Source: Akkermansia muciniphila
Lineage (GTDB): Bacteria > Verrucomicrobiota > Verrucomicrobiia > Verrucomicrobiales > Akkermansiaceae
Assembly (NCBI GenBank): GCA_945901795.1
Contig: CAMDLP010000023.1
Location: forward strand, 1-46,175
Length of the DNA: 46,175 bases
Direction: 5' to 3'
Part shown: positions 16,545 through 27,856 of the stretch, one piece after another
Layout of the letters: each line of letters opens with the position of its first letter
Position numbering within the stretch: the stretch's first letter is position 1
Program-made: the position numbers and the translations under genes
Notes under the pieces: generated by a model
Databases searched by the model: none
The model's input: the letters and a program-made list of their open reading frames with translations, nothing else
Told to the model about the DNA's origin: nothing

Positions 16545-18539
16545 TTAGAACGCCACGCCGATGGCGAAATGCAGCGTGCCGACTGGATCGCCCGGGTCCC
16601 GGGTGAGGTTATAGCCGTATTCTAACCGTATCGGGCCGATCGGCAGATCCAGCCGCAGCCCCAGCCCGATCGCGAGCTCCACATCGCCGGAGCCGAGCTC
16701 GTCGAACCGCCGGGAAAGGCTGCCGGCGTCGAGAAATCCGACGGCTTTCAGACTACCGGCAAGCCCACGGATCAGCTCGGCATTAGCGTGCCACATGCCT
16801 TCCCCGCCGGTCGGATGGCCATCAACGGTGGGGCCCAGTTCGCGTTCGGGAAAACTGCGGACACTGCGCGCGCCGCCGTTGAACAAGCGGAGATTGATCG
16901 GAAGATCCGCGCCATCACCAGACGGCACAACGACTCCGTAAGCCGCGCCGAGCACGATCTGATAGTCGCTTTCAAACGTATGATACCAAGCGCCGGAAAC
17001 CTCTCCCCGGACATAGGAAGTGGATAGATTGCCAAAGGCGGCACCGATTTCCAGCGGGGCCGCCAGATGCCAACCATTCTTGGGCAGGACCGCGCTATCC
17101 CGGTAGTCGAGCGTCTGGGTGACGCGGATGCGGGGCTGGCCGTAAACGGTCTCCCCGAGTTCAGATACAGGAAGCCCGTCCTCGTTGAGATTCACGAAGG
17201 AATAGCCGGCGAGAGCCTCGATCTTGTAGTGATCGCCGATCCCCCAGGCACCGCTTGCCTCCAGACCGGTTTCAAACGAGCTGTATCCCTCACGGCCGTA
17301 AATGAGGGCAAAGAGACGGGCACTCGCGGCCACATCGGAGCCTAAAAACCACGGGTCGGTGAGGCGCGTTTCTCCCAGAACCCCACGCGAACTGAACTCA
17401 AATCCAGCGCTGAAACCGAGCAACTCGCCCATAAAATTCCGGTCGGTGTAAGTGGTCCGCAGAAGCGCCCCGAGATAGGAATCAAATCCACCGGCAAGGC
17501 TGATCTCCTTGGCCCGGGCTTCTACCAGATGCAAGGTCGCGTCGATGCTGTCTCCCGGGATCTCGCGGGTTTCGAGACGGACGGAGGAAAACGCACCGAT
17601 GGCCAGCAACCCACGGAGACGCTTATTCATTGCCGCCTCGTCATACCAATCCCCTTCGAGATTTTTCAAACGGGCTTCAACCCGCTTGGGATTGGTGCGG
17701 ACCAACCCTTCGATTTCAATCCGGTTGAGGCGCACGCGTTTTCCGAGCCCGATGGAAAACTCGGGGACAAACCGCGTGCCGGCCAGAGTGCGGGTCATCG
17801 AGATTTTCGCATCCGGATACCCACTGCTAACAAACGCCTCGTCCACCGCGAGGCGCATGGCGTTCAAATTCCCGGTGGTCGCGGTCTTGCCAGCATAAGG
17901 CTTCACGGCGGCCTGCGCTTCCGCCACTCCGCGACCGTCCAGGCTCACGATCTTCGCCTCACTGATGCTGTATAACGGGCCGGAACGCGCATCGATCGTT
18001 AGATCGACCGAACCGGAAGCCGGATCCGTCGCGCGGGAGGTGACGGCGACCTCCGCCCCCCAATGGCCTTGGGCGTTGAGTTCCTGACGAAGATAGGACA
18101 GGCCGGTTTCCACGTCCTCCTCGCGGAACGGGGCGGCACCCGGGATGAACGATTGGCCTTTCATCGCGGGCCGGCTGTAAAGTTTCGCGAGCTTTTCCGC
18201 CTTGGCGGGCGGCACGCCATCCACACGGACACGCCCCAGCGAAAGACGCCCTCCCTCATGCACGGTGAGTGAAATTTCCGTCAGGCTAACGATTTTCCAA
18301 TCCACCCGGACATCGCTGTAGCCGTTTTTCCGCAGCGTTTGCCGCACAAGAAATGCGGCGTCATCCGCGCGGGACGGAGCCGCGTCATTCGCCCTGACAT
18401 GCGCCAACCTGCCGCCCATTAGATCAAGGATCTCGTTCTCGGTATTTTGCTTCATGCCGGTGATCCGCACGCGTGTCTCCGCGACGGCGGGCAGGGCCGT
18501 TAGCAGGATCATCAAACTGGCGCGGAACACATTCATCAC
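16545..18539 (-). CDS. Omp85/TamA-like outer-membrane protein
   Basis: 664 residues. Signal peptide MMNVFRASLMILLTALPAVA, then POTRA-like repeats (about residues 20-330; pattern VRVDGVPPAKAEKLAKLY, LNRIEIEGLVRTNPKRVEARL) and a C-terminal beta-barrel ending in Phe. The conserved barrel loop (VRGF in BamA, VRGY in TamA) reads VRSFPERELGPTVDGHPTGG. Acts in insertion or translocation of surface proteins, or in lipid transport with TamB. Its ATG overlaps the tamB stop by four bases (ATGA), so translation is coupled. This pairing makes TamA more likely than BamA. Confidence 0.85.
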   Translation of the reverse strand: MMNVFRASLMILLTALPAVAETRVRITGMKQNTENEILDLMGGRLAHVRANDAAPSRADDAAFLVRQTLRKNGYSDVRVDWKIVSLTEISLTVHEGGRLSLGRVRVDGVPPAKAEKLAKLYSRPAMKGQSFIPGAAPFREEDVETGLSYLRQELNAQGHWGAEVAVTSRATDPASGSVDLTIDARSGPLYSISEAKIVSLDGRGVAEAQAAVKPYAGKTATTGNLNAMRLAVDEAFVSSGYPDAKISMTRTLAGTRFVPEFSIGLGKRVRLNRIEIEGLVRTNPKRVEARLKNLEGDWYDEAAMNKRLRGLLAIGAFSSVRLETREIPGDSIDATLHLVEARAKEISLAGGFDSYLGALLRTTYTDRNFMGELLGFSAGFEFSSRGVLGETRLTDPWFLGSDVAASARLFALIYGREGYSSFETGLEASGAWGIGDHYKIEALAGYSFVNLNEDGLPVSELGETVYGQPRIRVTQTLDYRDSAVLPKNGWHLAAPLEIGAAFGNLSTSYVRGEVSGAWYHTFESDYQIVLGAAYGVVVPSGDGADLPINLRLFNGGARSVRSFPERELGPTVDGHPTGGEGMWHANAELIRGLAGSLKAVGFLDAGSLSRRFDELGSGDVELAIGLGLRLDLPIGPIRLEYGYNLTRDPGDPVGTLHFAIGVAF

Positions 18540-21500
18540 CGGAATGAAAGACGCCAGATGGCGAGGACGCGGGAGTCGCCGGTGCCGCTCATACCGGCGG
18601 AGAGGAACCAGCGGTCCGTGATCGAAAGGGTGGCGGTGGAGAACGATTCGCTAGAATAAGGATCAGCCTCGGCAAGGCTGAAATCGACCCGGTCCAGCAA
18701 ACCTAACAATGGTCGGAGCTGCTTGCCGAAGCGGAACCGCCCGCGGCGCATTTCCTCGACGAGGAGCTGCAGGGCGCGAGAGGACGCCGCCTGCGGATCT
18801 TCCAGCCCGCTGGTGGTGGTGCCGGTGGCGAGCAGGGTCATGATTTCATTTTCCGGCAGCGGCGGATTCGAAGTTAGAACCAGCTGGGGATCCGAGACGC
18901 GGCCGTAAGCATAAACGGTCACGCGGTAAGGACGGGGCTCGGCGGTGCCGCGGATTTCCAGGACCGGATCGAATCCAGACGCAGGGGTGAAGATCGCCGT
19001 GCCCGACCTAACGGACAAGGTGCTGAACGGCAAGGCGGCGCGGAAACCCTTGATTTCAAACACTCCATCCGGCGCGGGAGCCCCAAACGTGCCACCGATG
19101 CGGACGCTTCCGGTGATGTCGCCGGTGGCGAGATTCCCGCGGATGAGCAGCGGTTCCTCGGTGCGGACCTGCACCTTGAGCACCCAGTTCCGGAAGGGTT
19201 CAGGAACCGAACTCGCCTCCCTTTTCGGTGCGTCGATTTTCGGCAAGGCCGCCGCCTTGGGAGTGACGAACGGAGAGCCGATGGGCAGCAGCTCGATGTC
19301 TCGATAGAAAATACTGTCCACCACGCCGACGTTGCCGGAGAGCGTCGGCAGTTGCCACGGGCCTTGCAGACGGAGATCAGCGTTGGCGCGGAGAATCAGG
19401 ACGTCGTTGCGAACCAGCGGAAGGTGATTGCCACGGAGGCGCAGGTCGATCTCGCCCGGCTTGCCGCCAGTGATCGCGAGCGAGCCGTCGCCCTGCAAGG
19501 TGCCGCCCGCGACGGTGCTTTTGAGGCTCTTCAGGGTGATACGGTCCAAGGCGAGCTCCACCGCCGCGGACGCGCCTTCGATGGCGGGAAAGCGGCCGTC
19601 CTTGAAACGAAAGCCGATCCCGGTTAGGTCGATGGCACCCTTGAGCTCGGGTTTGCCGACCTTTCCCGAGACGACGATGTTGCCGGTGGCGATTCCGGCG
19701 ATTCGTTCGGCGGCGGGAAACAGCGAGCCGAAACGCGAGAGGTCCAAGCGCGGGAGATCGACGCGCGCCTCCACCGGCTCGTCCTGGATCAGCCCGGGCG
19801 ACTCGGCCCATTCGGACGGACGGAACGCCATCGACGCCTTCATGACCGCCGCGGGGAAGTCTGGAGCGGTCGCGCTTCCATCCAGTGTTAGGCGTCCGTC
19901 GCGGGCGCCCAGCACGATTTTCAAATCGGCTGGCGGGAGCTTCGGTTGGGCCGGAGAGCGGAGATCCTTGGCTTCCAAAACCGCATCGACCACCGGCTCG
20001 GAATAGCTTCCTGAAATCTGGATATCGAGCTGGCCGGTGGAGCGCGGGTCGAGCTTTTCCATGGCCGGGAGCCACTCGTTGAGCAAGCCCAGCGAGAGCA
20101 CCCGCGACTTGATGGAGACCGCCAGCGGCCGGGCGTCCTTGGCGAGCGTGTCGCGCCATTTCGAGAAATCCAGCGGCACCGGCAGGCTGGCGCGGCCCTC
20201 GGCGAGCTCCTCCTTGCCGTCGCTCCAGAGGAAATGGCGGAGTTCCAGCAGATTGTTAGCAAGCGCGGCTTCGAGCGCAACCGTCTGCTCGTTCATCCGC
20301 AGCCGCAGGCCCTGGGTTTCGAAGCCCGCCGGCCAGTCGTAGCGGATGCCGCCGATGGCGGTGACCGGCGGCGCGGCCTCACGCGCCCAAGTGGCTTGGG
20401 AGAGCGACAGCTCGCCGAGGTGTTTACCAGTTTTTAATTCCCCCTTGCCGGTCCACAGTCCTGATAGGTTTGCAGCGGCACCGGGCGTCACCCTCACGAG
20501 GGAGAGCCAGCGGTCAATCCGGCGACTGTCGAACCCATCAAACTCCAGCAGGCCATGATAGGTAGCTGGCTCAATGTGATAGTTGATCGCCGCTCTCAGG
20601 CCATCGAGCGCGAGATCCGCGCCGAGCGGTTGGTCTCGTGCCCAGCGGCCCTTGAGCGCGACGGGAGAAGCGAGCTCGTCGTCGTCCGGTTTCAAGACGA
20701 GGTCGGCGGTGGCGGCTTGGGGCTTGTTCGCGAGGAAGGTGACGTTGAAACTCCCATCCACCCTCGACGGCGGCACCGGAGCCTTAGGGTCAATGGCCGG
20801 CGCGCGGGCCGCCAGTTCGCACAGGAGCTTGGGCACGTCGGCGATGTTGAAGCGGCCCTGCGCGTCGCCGAGGATCAGGCCGTTTTCCCCTCGCGTGACG
20901 GGGGCCGCGGCATCCAGCGAGAGGCTGGTCCCCAGCATGGAGCCATGAGCGGTAACGTACGCCTGACCGGCGGCAAGCGTGGCGTCCATCACCAGCTCGG
21001 GCGCGCGCCAATCCTTCCACTCGATGTTTTCCAATAACAACCTAACTGTTCCGGTCGCCGCTTTCGGCTGTGGCAGGATTTGATCCAGCTCGACCGCCAG
21101 GGAAGTGAGCGTCGCATGGGCCGGGATCTCGAATCCGAAGCGCTTCGCCGCTTGCGCAACATCGAGCTTGCCCTCGCGAAGGTCGATGCCAACCGATGCG
21201 AACCCCGCCGCGCCGGTGATCACGAACACCGCGTCGTCCAGATGCAGCTCCGCCTCCGCCGATGGCTCGCCGCCGGCCGGAAGCCGCACCACCAGATCGC
21301 GCAAACTGACGCCCGGATAGGGATCGACGCGCACGATCAAAAGCGCGTCGGGTGCCCAGGTGATGGAGGATTGCCGGGCCGGCCACTCGCGGCCACTTGC
21401 GTCGGTGAGCTTGCCGAGTTCAAGTAGGATGCCCGAGCTGCTAGATTTACGGGAAACGCGGCTGGGCGCGAGTGATAGAAACGCTTTCCCGTCACGGGTG

Positions 21501-22048
21501 GCCGCAAGGCTGATGTTCTTGAGATCAAAATCCACGGGCATGATCCTCCCCCGCACGCCGCGCAGGGTTTCCACCAGCTTCTTCAAATCCAGCGGCGGTT
21601 TTTCGCCATCGTCCTTCTTCAATCCAAGCCGGAGATCCACATGCACGCCGTCCACCACCAAGCCTTCCAAGCACCCCTTCAAAAGACCGCGCCATTGGTA
21701 ATCCGGGGTCACCCGGTCGATGCTCAGGCTGGCGAGCTCCTTATCGCCCTCGATTTTCAGATCGGAAAACGACAGTCCGCCGGTGAGGCTTCCGCCGACC
21801 TTGAAGTTTCCGCGCAGCCCGGCCTTTTCCAGAAAATGCACCGCCACGCGGGGAGCGATCAGCCGGATTCCCGGACCGTTCAGCCACACCAAGCCGAGCA
21901 CCAGCACGCCGACAAAACCCCAGCGCCGATACCTCCTGCGTCGCTTGGGGCGCGCCTCGGCTTTCTCACCTGCTGTTTCCAAGTCTGACAAAACGTCGCT
22001 AGTTTCGCCGGAACTTGCACTCCGGTCAATCACTCGCTTTCCCGGCAT
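18536..22048 (-). CDS. tamB: TamB-like (DUF490) envelope protein
   Basis: About 1170 residues from the ATG at 22048; the longer frame to 22147 would run through the thiC riboswitch and starts with unconvincing sequence. A basic stretch (PKRRRRYRRW) precedes a single N-terminal membrane helix (residues about 43-57), followed by a very long beta-rich periplasmic body with DLKIEGD-type strands and the C-terminal TamB domain (NPPLPENEIMTLLATG). TamB-like proteins span the periplasm and move phospholipid or assist outer-membrane protein insertion. First gene of the tamB-tamA operon, divergent from thiC. AGGGA sits upstream of the ATG, one of the few SD-like strings here. Confidence 0.85.
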   Translation of the reverse strand: MPGKRVIDRSASSGETSDVLSDLETAGEKAEARPKRRRRYRRWGFVGVLVLGLVWLNGPGIRLIAPRVAVHFLEKAGLRGNFKVGGSLTGGLSFSDLKIEGDKELASLSIDRVTPDYQWRGLLKGCLEGLVVDGVHVDLRLGLKKDDGEKPPLDLKKLVETLRGVRGRIMPVDFDLKNISLAATRDGKAFLSLAPSRVSRKSSSSGILLELGKLTDASGREWPARQSSITWAPDALLIVRVDPYPGVSLRDLVVRLPAGGEPSAEAELHLDDAVFVITGAAGFASVGIDLREGKLDVAQAAKRFGFEIPAHATLTSLAVELDQILPQPKAATGTVRLLLENIEWKDWRAPELVMDATLAAGQAYVTAHGSMLGTSLSLDAAAPVTRGENGLILGDAQGRFNIADVPKLLCELAARAPAIDPKAPVPPSRVDGSFNVTFLANKPQAATADLVLKPDDDELASPVALKGRWARDQPLGADLALDGLRAAINYHIEPATYHGLLEFDGFDSRRIDRWLSLVRVTPGAAANLSGLWTGKGELKTGKHLGELSLSQATWAREAAPPVTAIGGIRYDWPAGFETQGLRLRMNEQTVALEAALANNLLELRHFLWSDGKEELAEGRASLPVPLDFSKWRDTLAKDARPLAVSIKSRVLSLGLLNEWLPAMEKLDPRSTGQLDIQISGSYSEPVVDAVLEAKDLRSPAQPKLPPADLKIVLGARDGRLTLDGSATAPDFPAAVMKASMAFRPSEWAESPGLIQDEPVEARVDLPRLDLSRFGSLFPAAERIAGIATGNIVVSGKVGKPELKGAIDLTGIGFRFKDGRFPAIEGASAAVELALDRITLKSLKSTVAGGTLQGDGSLAITGGKPGEIDLRLRGNHLPLVRNDVLILRANADLRLQGPWQLPTLSGNVGVVDSIFYRDIELLPIGSPFVTPKAAALPKIDAPKREASSVPEPFRNWVLKVQVRTEEPLLIRGNLATGDITGSVRIGGTFGAPAPDGVFEIKGFRAALPFSTLSVRSGTAIFTPASGFDPVLEIRGTAEPRPYRVTVYAYGRVSDPQLVLTSNPPLPENEIMTLLATGTTTSGLEDPQAASSRALQLLVEEMRRGRFRFGKQLRPLLGLLDRVDFSLAEADPYSSESFSTATLSITDRWFLSAGMSGTGDSRVLAIWRLSFR

Positions 22049-22105
22049 CCCGGTTTCCCTGTAGCCAGTTTCTTGACTTCCCGGCCGGACGCGACATCCT
22101 GCGCG

Positions 22106-22199
22106 CCGACAGGGGTGCTCTTCGATCGCAGAGCCGAGATTTTCCAACGCGCGGAAAAGACCCTCCGAACCTGACGCGGGTCATGCCGCCGTAGGAAGT
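22106..22199 (+). promoter_or_regulatory. TPP (THI-box) riboswitch of thiC
   Basis: Conserved THI-box parts in order: ACAGGGGTGCTC, GAGCCGAGATT (variant of GCTGAGA), ACCCTCCGAACCTGA and CGGGTCATGCCGCCGTAGGA. The intervening hairpin TTTCC...GGAAA is present. Thiamine pyrophosphate binding would turn off thiC. It lies on the strand opposite to the upstream region of tamB. Confidence 0.93.
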
Positions 22200-22226
22200 C
22201 GAAACACCATCCGTTTCCCTTCCCCC

Positions 22227-22254
22227 GGCCGTGCAAGTTCCGCGCGGCCTTTTT
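22227..22254 (+). terminator. Expression-platform terminator of the TPP riboswitch
   Basis: GGCCGTGC-AAGTTCC-GCGCGGCC followed by TTTTT: eight-base stem with one G-U pair. Located 28 bases after the aptamer, so control is probably by premature termination. 120 bases of leader remain before thiC; they include TGATCACTGATCACT-type repeats near 22300. Confidence 0.85.
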
Positions 22255-22370
22255 CATTTCCACCACCCACCTTCCATCCCTCCTCTCCAATCACTCTTCT
22301 CTGATCACTGATCACTCGGCACTTCCTCTTCTTCCCTGATAACTTCAAACTGAACTCTAGCAAACTCTAA

Positions 22371-24398
<2,028 letters not shown>

Positions 24399-24844
24399 GT
24401 CCTATAGGACGTATCTCGATACCCGCCCACCCGAGGTTCTGGCGAACATCGCTATTTGCCTAATCCATCAGGCAAATGCCTTCCTCCGTCCCCCAGAAGC
24501 ACGGAATCGAGAACCGGCATACATCTCGCGCGTCCGTGGATTCCCGCATATTTAGATGACACGGGGCGGCGGCTAATTGCATGCCGCCGGCCGACGCCGC
24601 GATTGGGGATTGAATCCCGCAGGCAACGGGGCCAAGCTGCGGCCTGGCCGGATTCATGCATGGCACCCGCGTCTGCCAAACGCCAACAGTGTCAACCGCG
24701 TCAGTCGTGTCAAAGGCTCCTTGGCGGATTTCCCACTCCAGTCCGGACGCACAAGCCCACCCAAAAATTGAATCATGAAAATCCATTCAAGCACCTTCAG
24801 GAGAAGCTTTGGCATCGCTTTGATTTTCACAACTCATTGATTTC
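24399..24844. other. Gene-poor stretch with hairpins and a 21-codon ORF
   Basis: 24398-24410 holds the palindrome GTCCTATAGGAC; 24453-24476 holds ATTTGCCT-AATCCATC-AGGCAAAT, possibly the thiC transcript end though without a T-run. A small ORF at 24775-24840 reads MKIHSSTFRRSFGIALIFTT plus His, like the first residues of a signal peptide cut short, and ends four bases before the glycosyltransferase start. It may be a leader peptide or the stump of a lost exported protein. Confidence 0.35.
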
Positions 24845-25669
24845 GTGATGATAAAAAACTTCACAATCATCACTCCGAGCCTGAACTACGGACGCTTCCT
24901 CGGCGACTGCCTAGAGAGCGTCGCACGTCAGACCGGAGTCACGTTAGAGCATCTGGTGATCGACGGCGGATCGACGGATGACAGCGCGGAGGTGGCGGCG
25001 CGGTTTCCCCATGCGAGGTGGTCGCAGGAAACGGACGAGGGGATGTCCGACGCGATCAACAAGGGCTTTGAGCGGGCGCAGGGCGACTGGGTGATGTGGC
25101 TCAACGCGGACGACCGGCTCAAGCCCGGAGCGCTGGCGGAAATCCGGGTTCTGTTGGAGAAATCCAAGGCGGACGTGGTTTACGGCGACTGGGATTTCAT
25201 CGACGAGGCGGGGAACTTCCTGCGTCACGTGAAAGCTCCGGGGTGGTCGCTTTTCGTGCACGTGCATCATCATTGTTATGTGGGATCCACCGCAGCATTC
25301 TATCGGCGGGCGACGGTGACCGGGGAAGGGCACAGGCTGCGGGAGGATTTCCGCTACGTGATGGACGGCGAGTTCTACGCGCGGCTGGACGCGGCAGGGA
25401 AACGCTTCGAGCACGTGCCGGTGACGGTGGCGGATTTCCGGCTGCACGGGGCGAACGCCTCGCAGCGGCATCTGGGGAAGACCCGCGAGATGGAGGTCGT
25501 TCTAGCGGCCGAGCGCCAGCACGTCGAATCGCGGGCGATCCGCCGGGCTTACGGCATCACGCTGTTCGAGGATCCCTATCTGAACGGGCTGGTGGACGGG
25601 GTGTTGTGGATCGCCGCGCGAGCCTGGAAGCTGTGCATGAAAGGAACGGGAAATAAGTCGCAGACCTAA
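24845..25669 (+). CDS. Family 2 glycosyltransferase
   Basis: GT-A fold start FTIITPSLNYGRFLGDCLESV, VIDGGSTDDS for the nucleotide sugar and NADDR (residues 86-90) as the DxD-type metal site; the acceptor part has YVMDGEFYARL. 274 residues, soluble except perhaps a C-terminal amphipathic helix. Similar to WcaA-like enzymes that decorate polysaccharides or lipids. It stands alone between thiC and a decayed gene, so the acceptor is unknown. Confidence 0.85.
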   Translation: MMIKNFTIITPSLNYGRFLGDCLESVARQTGVTLEHLVIDGGSTDDSAEVAARFPHARWSQETDEGMSDAINKGFERAQGDWVMWLNADDRLKPGALAEIRVLLEKSKADVVYGDWDFIDEAGNFLRHVKAPGWSLFVHVHHHCYVGSTAAFYRRATVTGEGHRLREDFRYVMDGEFYARLDAAGKRFEHVPVTVADFRLHGANASQRHLGKTREMEVVLAAERQHVESRAIRRAYGITLFEDPYLNGLVDGVLWIAARAWKLCMKGTGNKSQT

Positions 25670-25701
25670 TGGCCCGAAGGAATGGGTCACCGCCACACGC
25701 T

Positions 25702-26088
25702 TCAGCCCGGCTGGAACGACGTTAGATAATCCGCCAGGCGGGTCCGGGTTTCGTCCGGGATGAGGAGCGTGTGCGGCATGCTGGAGCACCTTCGATCATT
25801 TGACCGGTATGAGGGTGAAGTCCCACGCGCCCGAGCCAGAGCCTTCTTGGCCTCCTCGCCCGCCTTGTCCAAAGCGGCCTTCTTCTGCCCGCTGACAGCC
25901 GGCAGGGCTTTGGTGATTTCCGCCTGCAACCCCTTGTGGGCGGATGCGTATTGCGCCTCGAGTTTCTCCCCTGCGGCGTTCAATGGCACGGCTGAACTTG
26001 CCGGCTTTGGTTTGGCGGACACGGTGCCCGCGCCCATGACGAGTCCGAGCCCCAGGAAAAGAATGCGCGATCGATTTACAGTTAGCAT
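25702..26088 (-). pseudogene. Remnant of an exported coiled-coil protein
   Basis: Begins with a good signal peptide (MLTVNRSRILFLGLGLVMGAG...VSAKPKP) and the helix-rich part LNAAGEKLEAQYASAHKGLQ with ALPAVSGQKKAALDKAGEEA. I recall this as the start of much longer exported Verrucomicrobia proteins. After about residue 85 the sequence changes to RARGTSPSYRSNDRRCSSMP and an unrelated-looking tail PHTLLIPDETRTRLADYLTS. The junction suggests an internal deletion fusing start and end of one gene or pieces of two. It could still be expressed as a 128-residue protein. Confidence 0.5.
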
Positions 26089-26307
26089 GACCGTGCAAAC
26101 CTGGGATCGGATGGTTTTGTTTCATCCATCGGCCAGGAAATTTCTTTTTGCGGCTCGGACCGGCATGCGGGAGCGGGCGTTTGCGAATCGTGAACCCGTT
26201 TCTTGGTGGCGGTTGATAGACCGCGGACTGAAGTCCCCGACGACTTTTAAAAAATCCCGCTTGCGATGGATGGCGCGGTGGCGAGAATTTCCCCAGATTT
26301 GATCTCC

Positions 26308-27078
26308 ATGACAAAATTCCGCCCGTGCATCGACCTCCACCAAGGACAGGTGAAACAAATCGTCGGCGGCAGCTTGCGCGACGACGGCGCGGGGCCGACG
26401 GAGAATTTCGTGTCGGACCGGCCGGCGGGTTGGTTCGCGGAGACTTTCCGCGACGACGGGCTAACGGGCGGGCATGTGATCAAGCTCGGGCTCGGAAATG
26501 ACGCGGCGGCGCGCGAGGCGCTGGCGGCTTGGCCCGCCGGTTTGCAAATCGGCGGCGGAATCCACGAGCGCAATGCGGCGGAGTGGCTGGACGCCGGCGC
26601 GAGCCATGTGATCGTGACTTCCGCGCTGTTTGACGCGGCGGGGAAATTTCTGGAAGAGACGTTGCGCTCGTTGGTCGAAAAAATCGGCCGCGAAAAACTG
26701 GTCATCGACCTTTCCTGCCGCCGGACCGCGGCGGGCTGGACGGTGGCGATGAACCGTTGGCAAACGCTGACCGACCTGACGGTGGATCACGCCACTCTCG
26801 ACCGACTCGCGCCGTTTTGTGACGAGTTCCTGATCCACGCGGCGGACGTGGAGGGCTTGTGCGGCGGAATCGACGCGGAATTGGTCGCGCTGCTCGGTAG
26901 CTGGGGAAAACGCCCGGTGACCTACGCGGGCGGCGCGGCGACGATGGCGGATCTGTTACTCGTGGAGCAGGCCGGGCGCGGTTCGGTGGACGTGACGGTG
27001 GGCAGCGCGCTGGATCTTTTCGGCGGCAAGGGACTACGTTACAAGGACTTGGTCGCCTGGAACCGGCGCGAGGCATGA
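26308..27078 (+). CDS. hisA: Phosphoribosylformimino-AICAR isomerase, eukaryotic-type HisA
   Basis: Histidine pathway isomerase (ProFAR to PRFAR). Start at MTKFRPCIDLHQGQVKQIVG; a longer frame from 26266 adds unlike sequence. The chain follows yeast HIS6 closely: FVSDRPAGWFAETF, GGHVIKLGLGNDAAAREAL, LQIGGGIHERNAAEWL, VIDLSCRR-WTVAMNRWQTLTDL, FLIHAADVEGLCGGID and the tail LDLFGGKGLRYKDLVAWN. This is the separate eukaryotic/TIGR02129-type branch rather than the usual bacterial HisA. 256 residues. No other his gene is nearby. Its last 78 bases plus 14 downstream bases recur at 32402-32492. Confidence 0.9.
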   Translation: MTKFRPCIDLHQGQVKQIVGGSLRDDGAGPTENFVSDRPAGWFAETFRDDGLTGGHVIKLGLGNDAAAREALAAWPAGLQIGGGIHERNAAEWLDAGASHVIVTSALFDAAGKFLEETLRSLVEKIGREKLVIDLSCRRTAAGWTVAMNRWQTLTDLTVDHATLDRLAPFCDEFLIHAADVEGLCGGIDAELVALLGSWGKRPVTYAGGAATMADLLLVEQAGRGSVDVTVGSALDLFGGKGLRYKDLVAWNRREA

Positions 27079-27092
27079 GTTTGCGGGAAAGC
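27002..27092 (+). repeat. Direct repeat, copy 1 (3' end of hisA)
   Basis: 91 bases covering codons for GSALDLFGGKGLRYKDLVAW, NRREA, the TGA and 14 bases after it. 86 of 91 bases match 32402-32492. The five differences are all third-position transitions that keep the amino acid. The two copies bracket the 5.3-kb accessory unit. Confidence 0.95.
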
Positions 27093-27856
27093 CTGAGAAA
27101 GTTGTTAGCTCCGATCTTGGAAAGAGATGCACAGAGGGCTGCGGGCGATCCATCAGAAATAAATGTTACGTTGCGGGAACCGACCCCGGAAACAAGCCGG
27201 AGCGAGGACATCACTTGACGCCGTTAGCGCCCGGAGGTGGCCGCGCGAGCCGCCGATGTGGACGACACGAAAGACGTTCCCGAAGCGCAATTCCCAGAGC
27301 CTCGCGACGGGAATCTTGTGGGGCCGGAGGCATGGTGTGAGGCACGAAACACGATGCCGCAGGCCGAGGCGCGGAGCATCTTCGCGGCGGGGGGTGGGCG
27401 GCGAGCCGGGAGGCGGTGAAGCGGAGCGGAACCGGGGGGGCGGGCACCGCCTCCCGGCTGGCCGTGCGGCGTGAGGTGGCCGGAGGATGCGAGTGATAAC
27501 GAGCCTAACTTGCGGCTGGCGCGGGAGCTGCACAGGCCGGAGGGCACTTGTGACTGCGACGGGTAATGCTGCCGAGGGTATTCCCCGAGGGAACATCCGG
27601 GGAGGGAGGGGCCCGCTTGCGGGAGGCACCCGGACCGAGATGCAGCATTACCCCGCGCACGTCACATGTTCCCGCAGGACCAGCAGCTCACGTGATCAGC
27701 CGCCAGCGGGATGTCTCGCGGTGCGGAGCGACGATCTTTTGGGAGTTTTGCCAGTGGCCCGGAGAAAGATTATCCTAACATGTTAATCCGCGAGGCCTGA
27801 CCCGATTCATGACCCAATTCATTATGTTTCCTCAAATCATGACGCGGGCAGTATAG
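27093..27856. other. Highly structured gene-free stretch, candidate RNA or mobile palindromes
   Basis: No confident gene in 764 bases. Two long stems stand out: 27404-27418 with 27445-27459 (15 perfect base pairs, AGCCGGGAGGCGGTG) around a 26-base loop, and 27546-27572 with 27642-27669 (12 perfect pairs GGGTAATGCTGC plus an imperfect extension) around a 69-base loop. That loop itself folds (CCCGC-TT-GCGGG). The open frames here (for example 27163-27474) have Arg/Gly/Pro-rich products of random type. It may be a structured RNA, a MITE-like pair of palindromes, or the 3' region of the accessory operon. Confidence 0.45.

Noticed and set aside
22049-22147. Longer tamB start
   Set aside because: Would translate across the TPP riboswitch complement; the sequence is not signal- or anchor-like.
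27163-27786. Overlapping ORFs on both strands in the structured stretch
   Set aside because: Products are Arg/Gly/Pro-rich and coincide with long hairpins; likely artefacts of GC-rich DNA.
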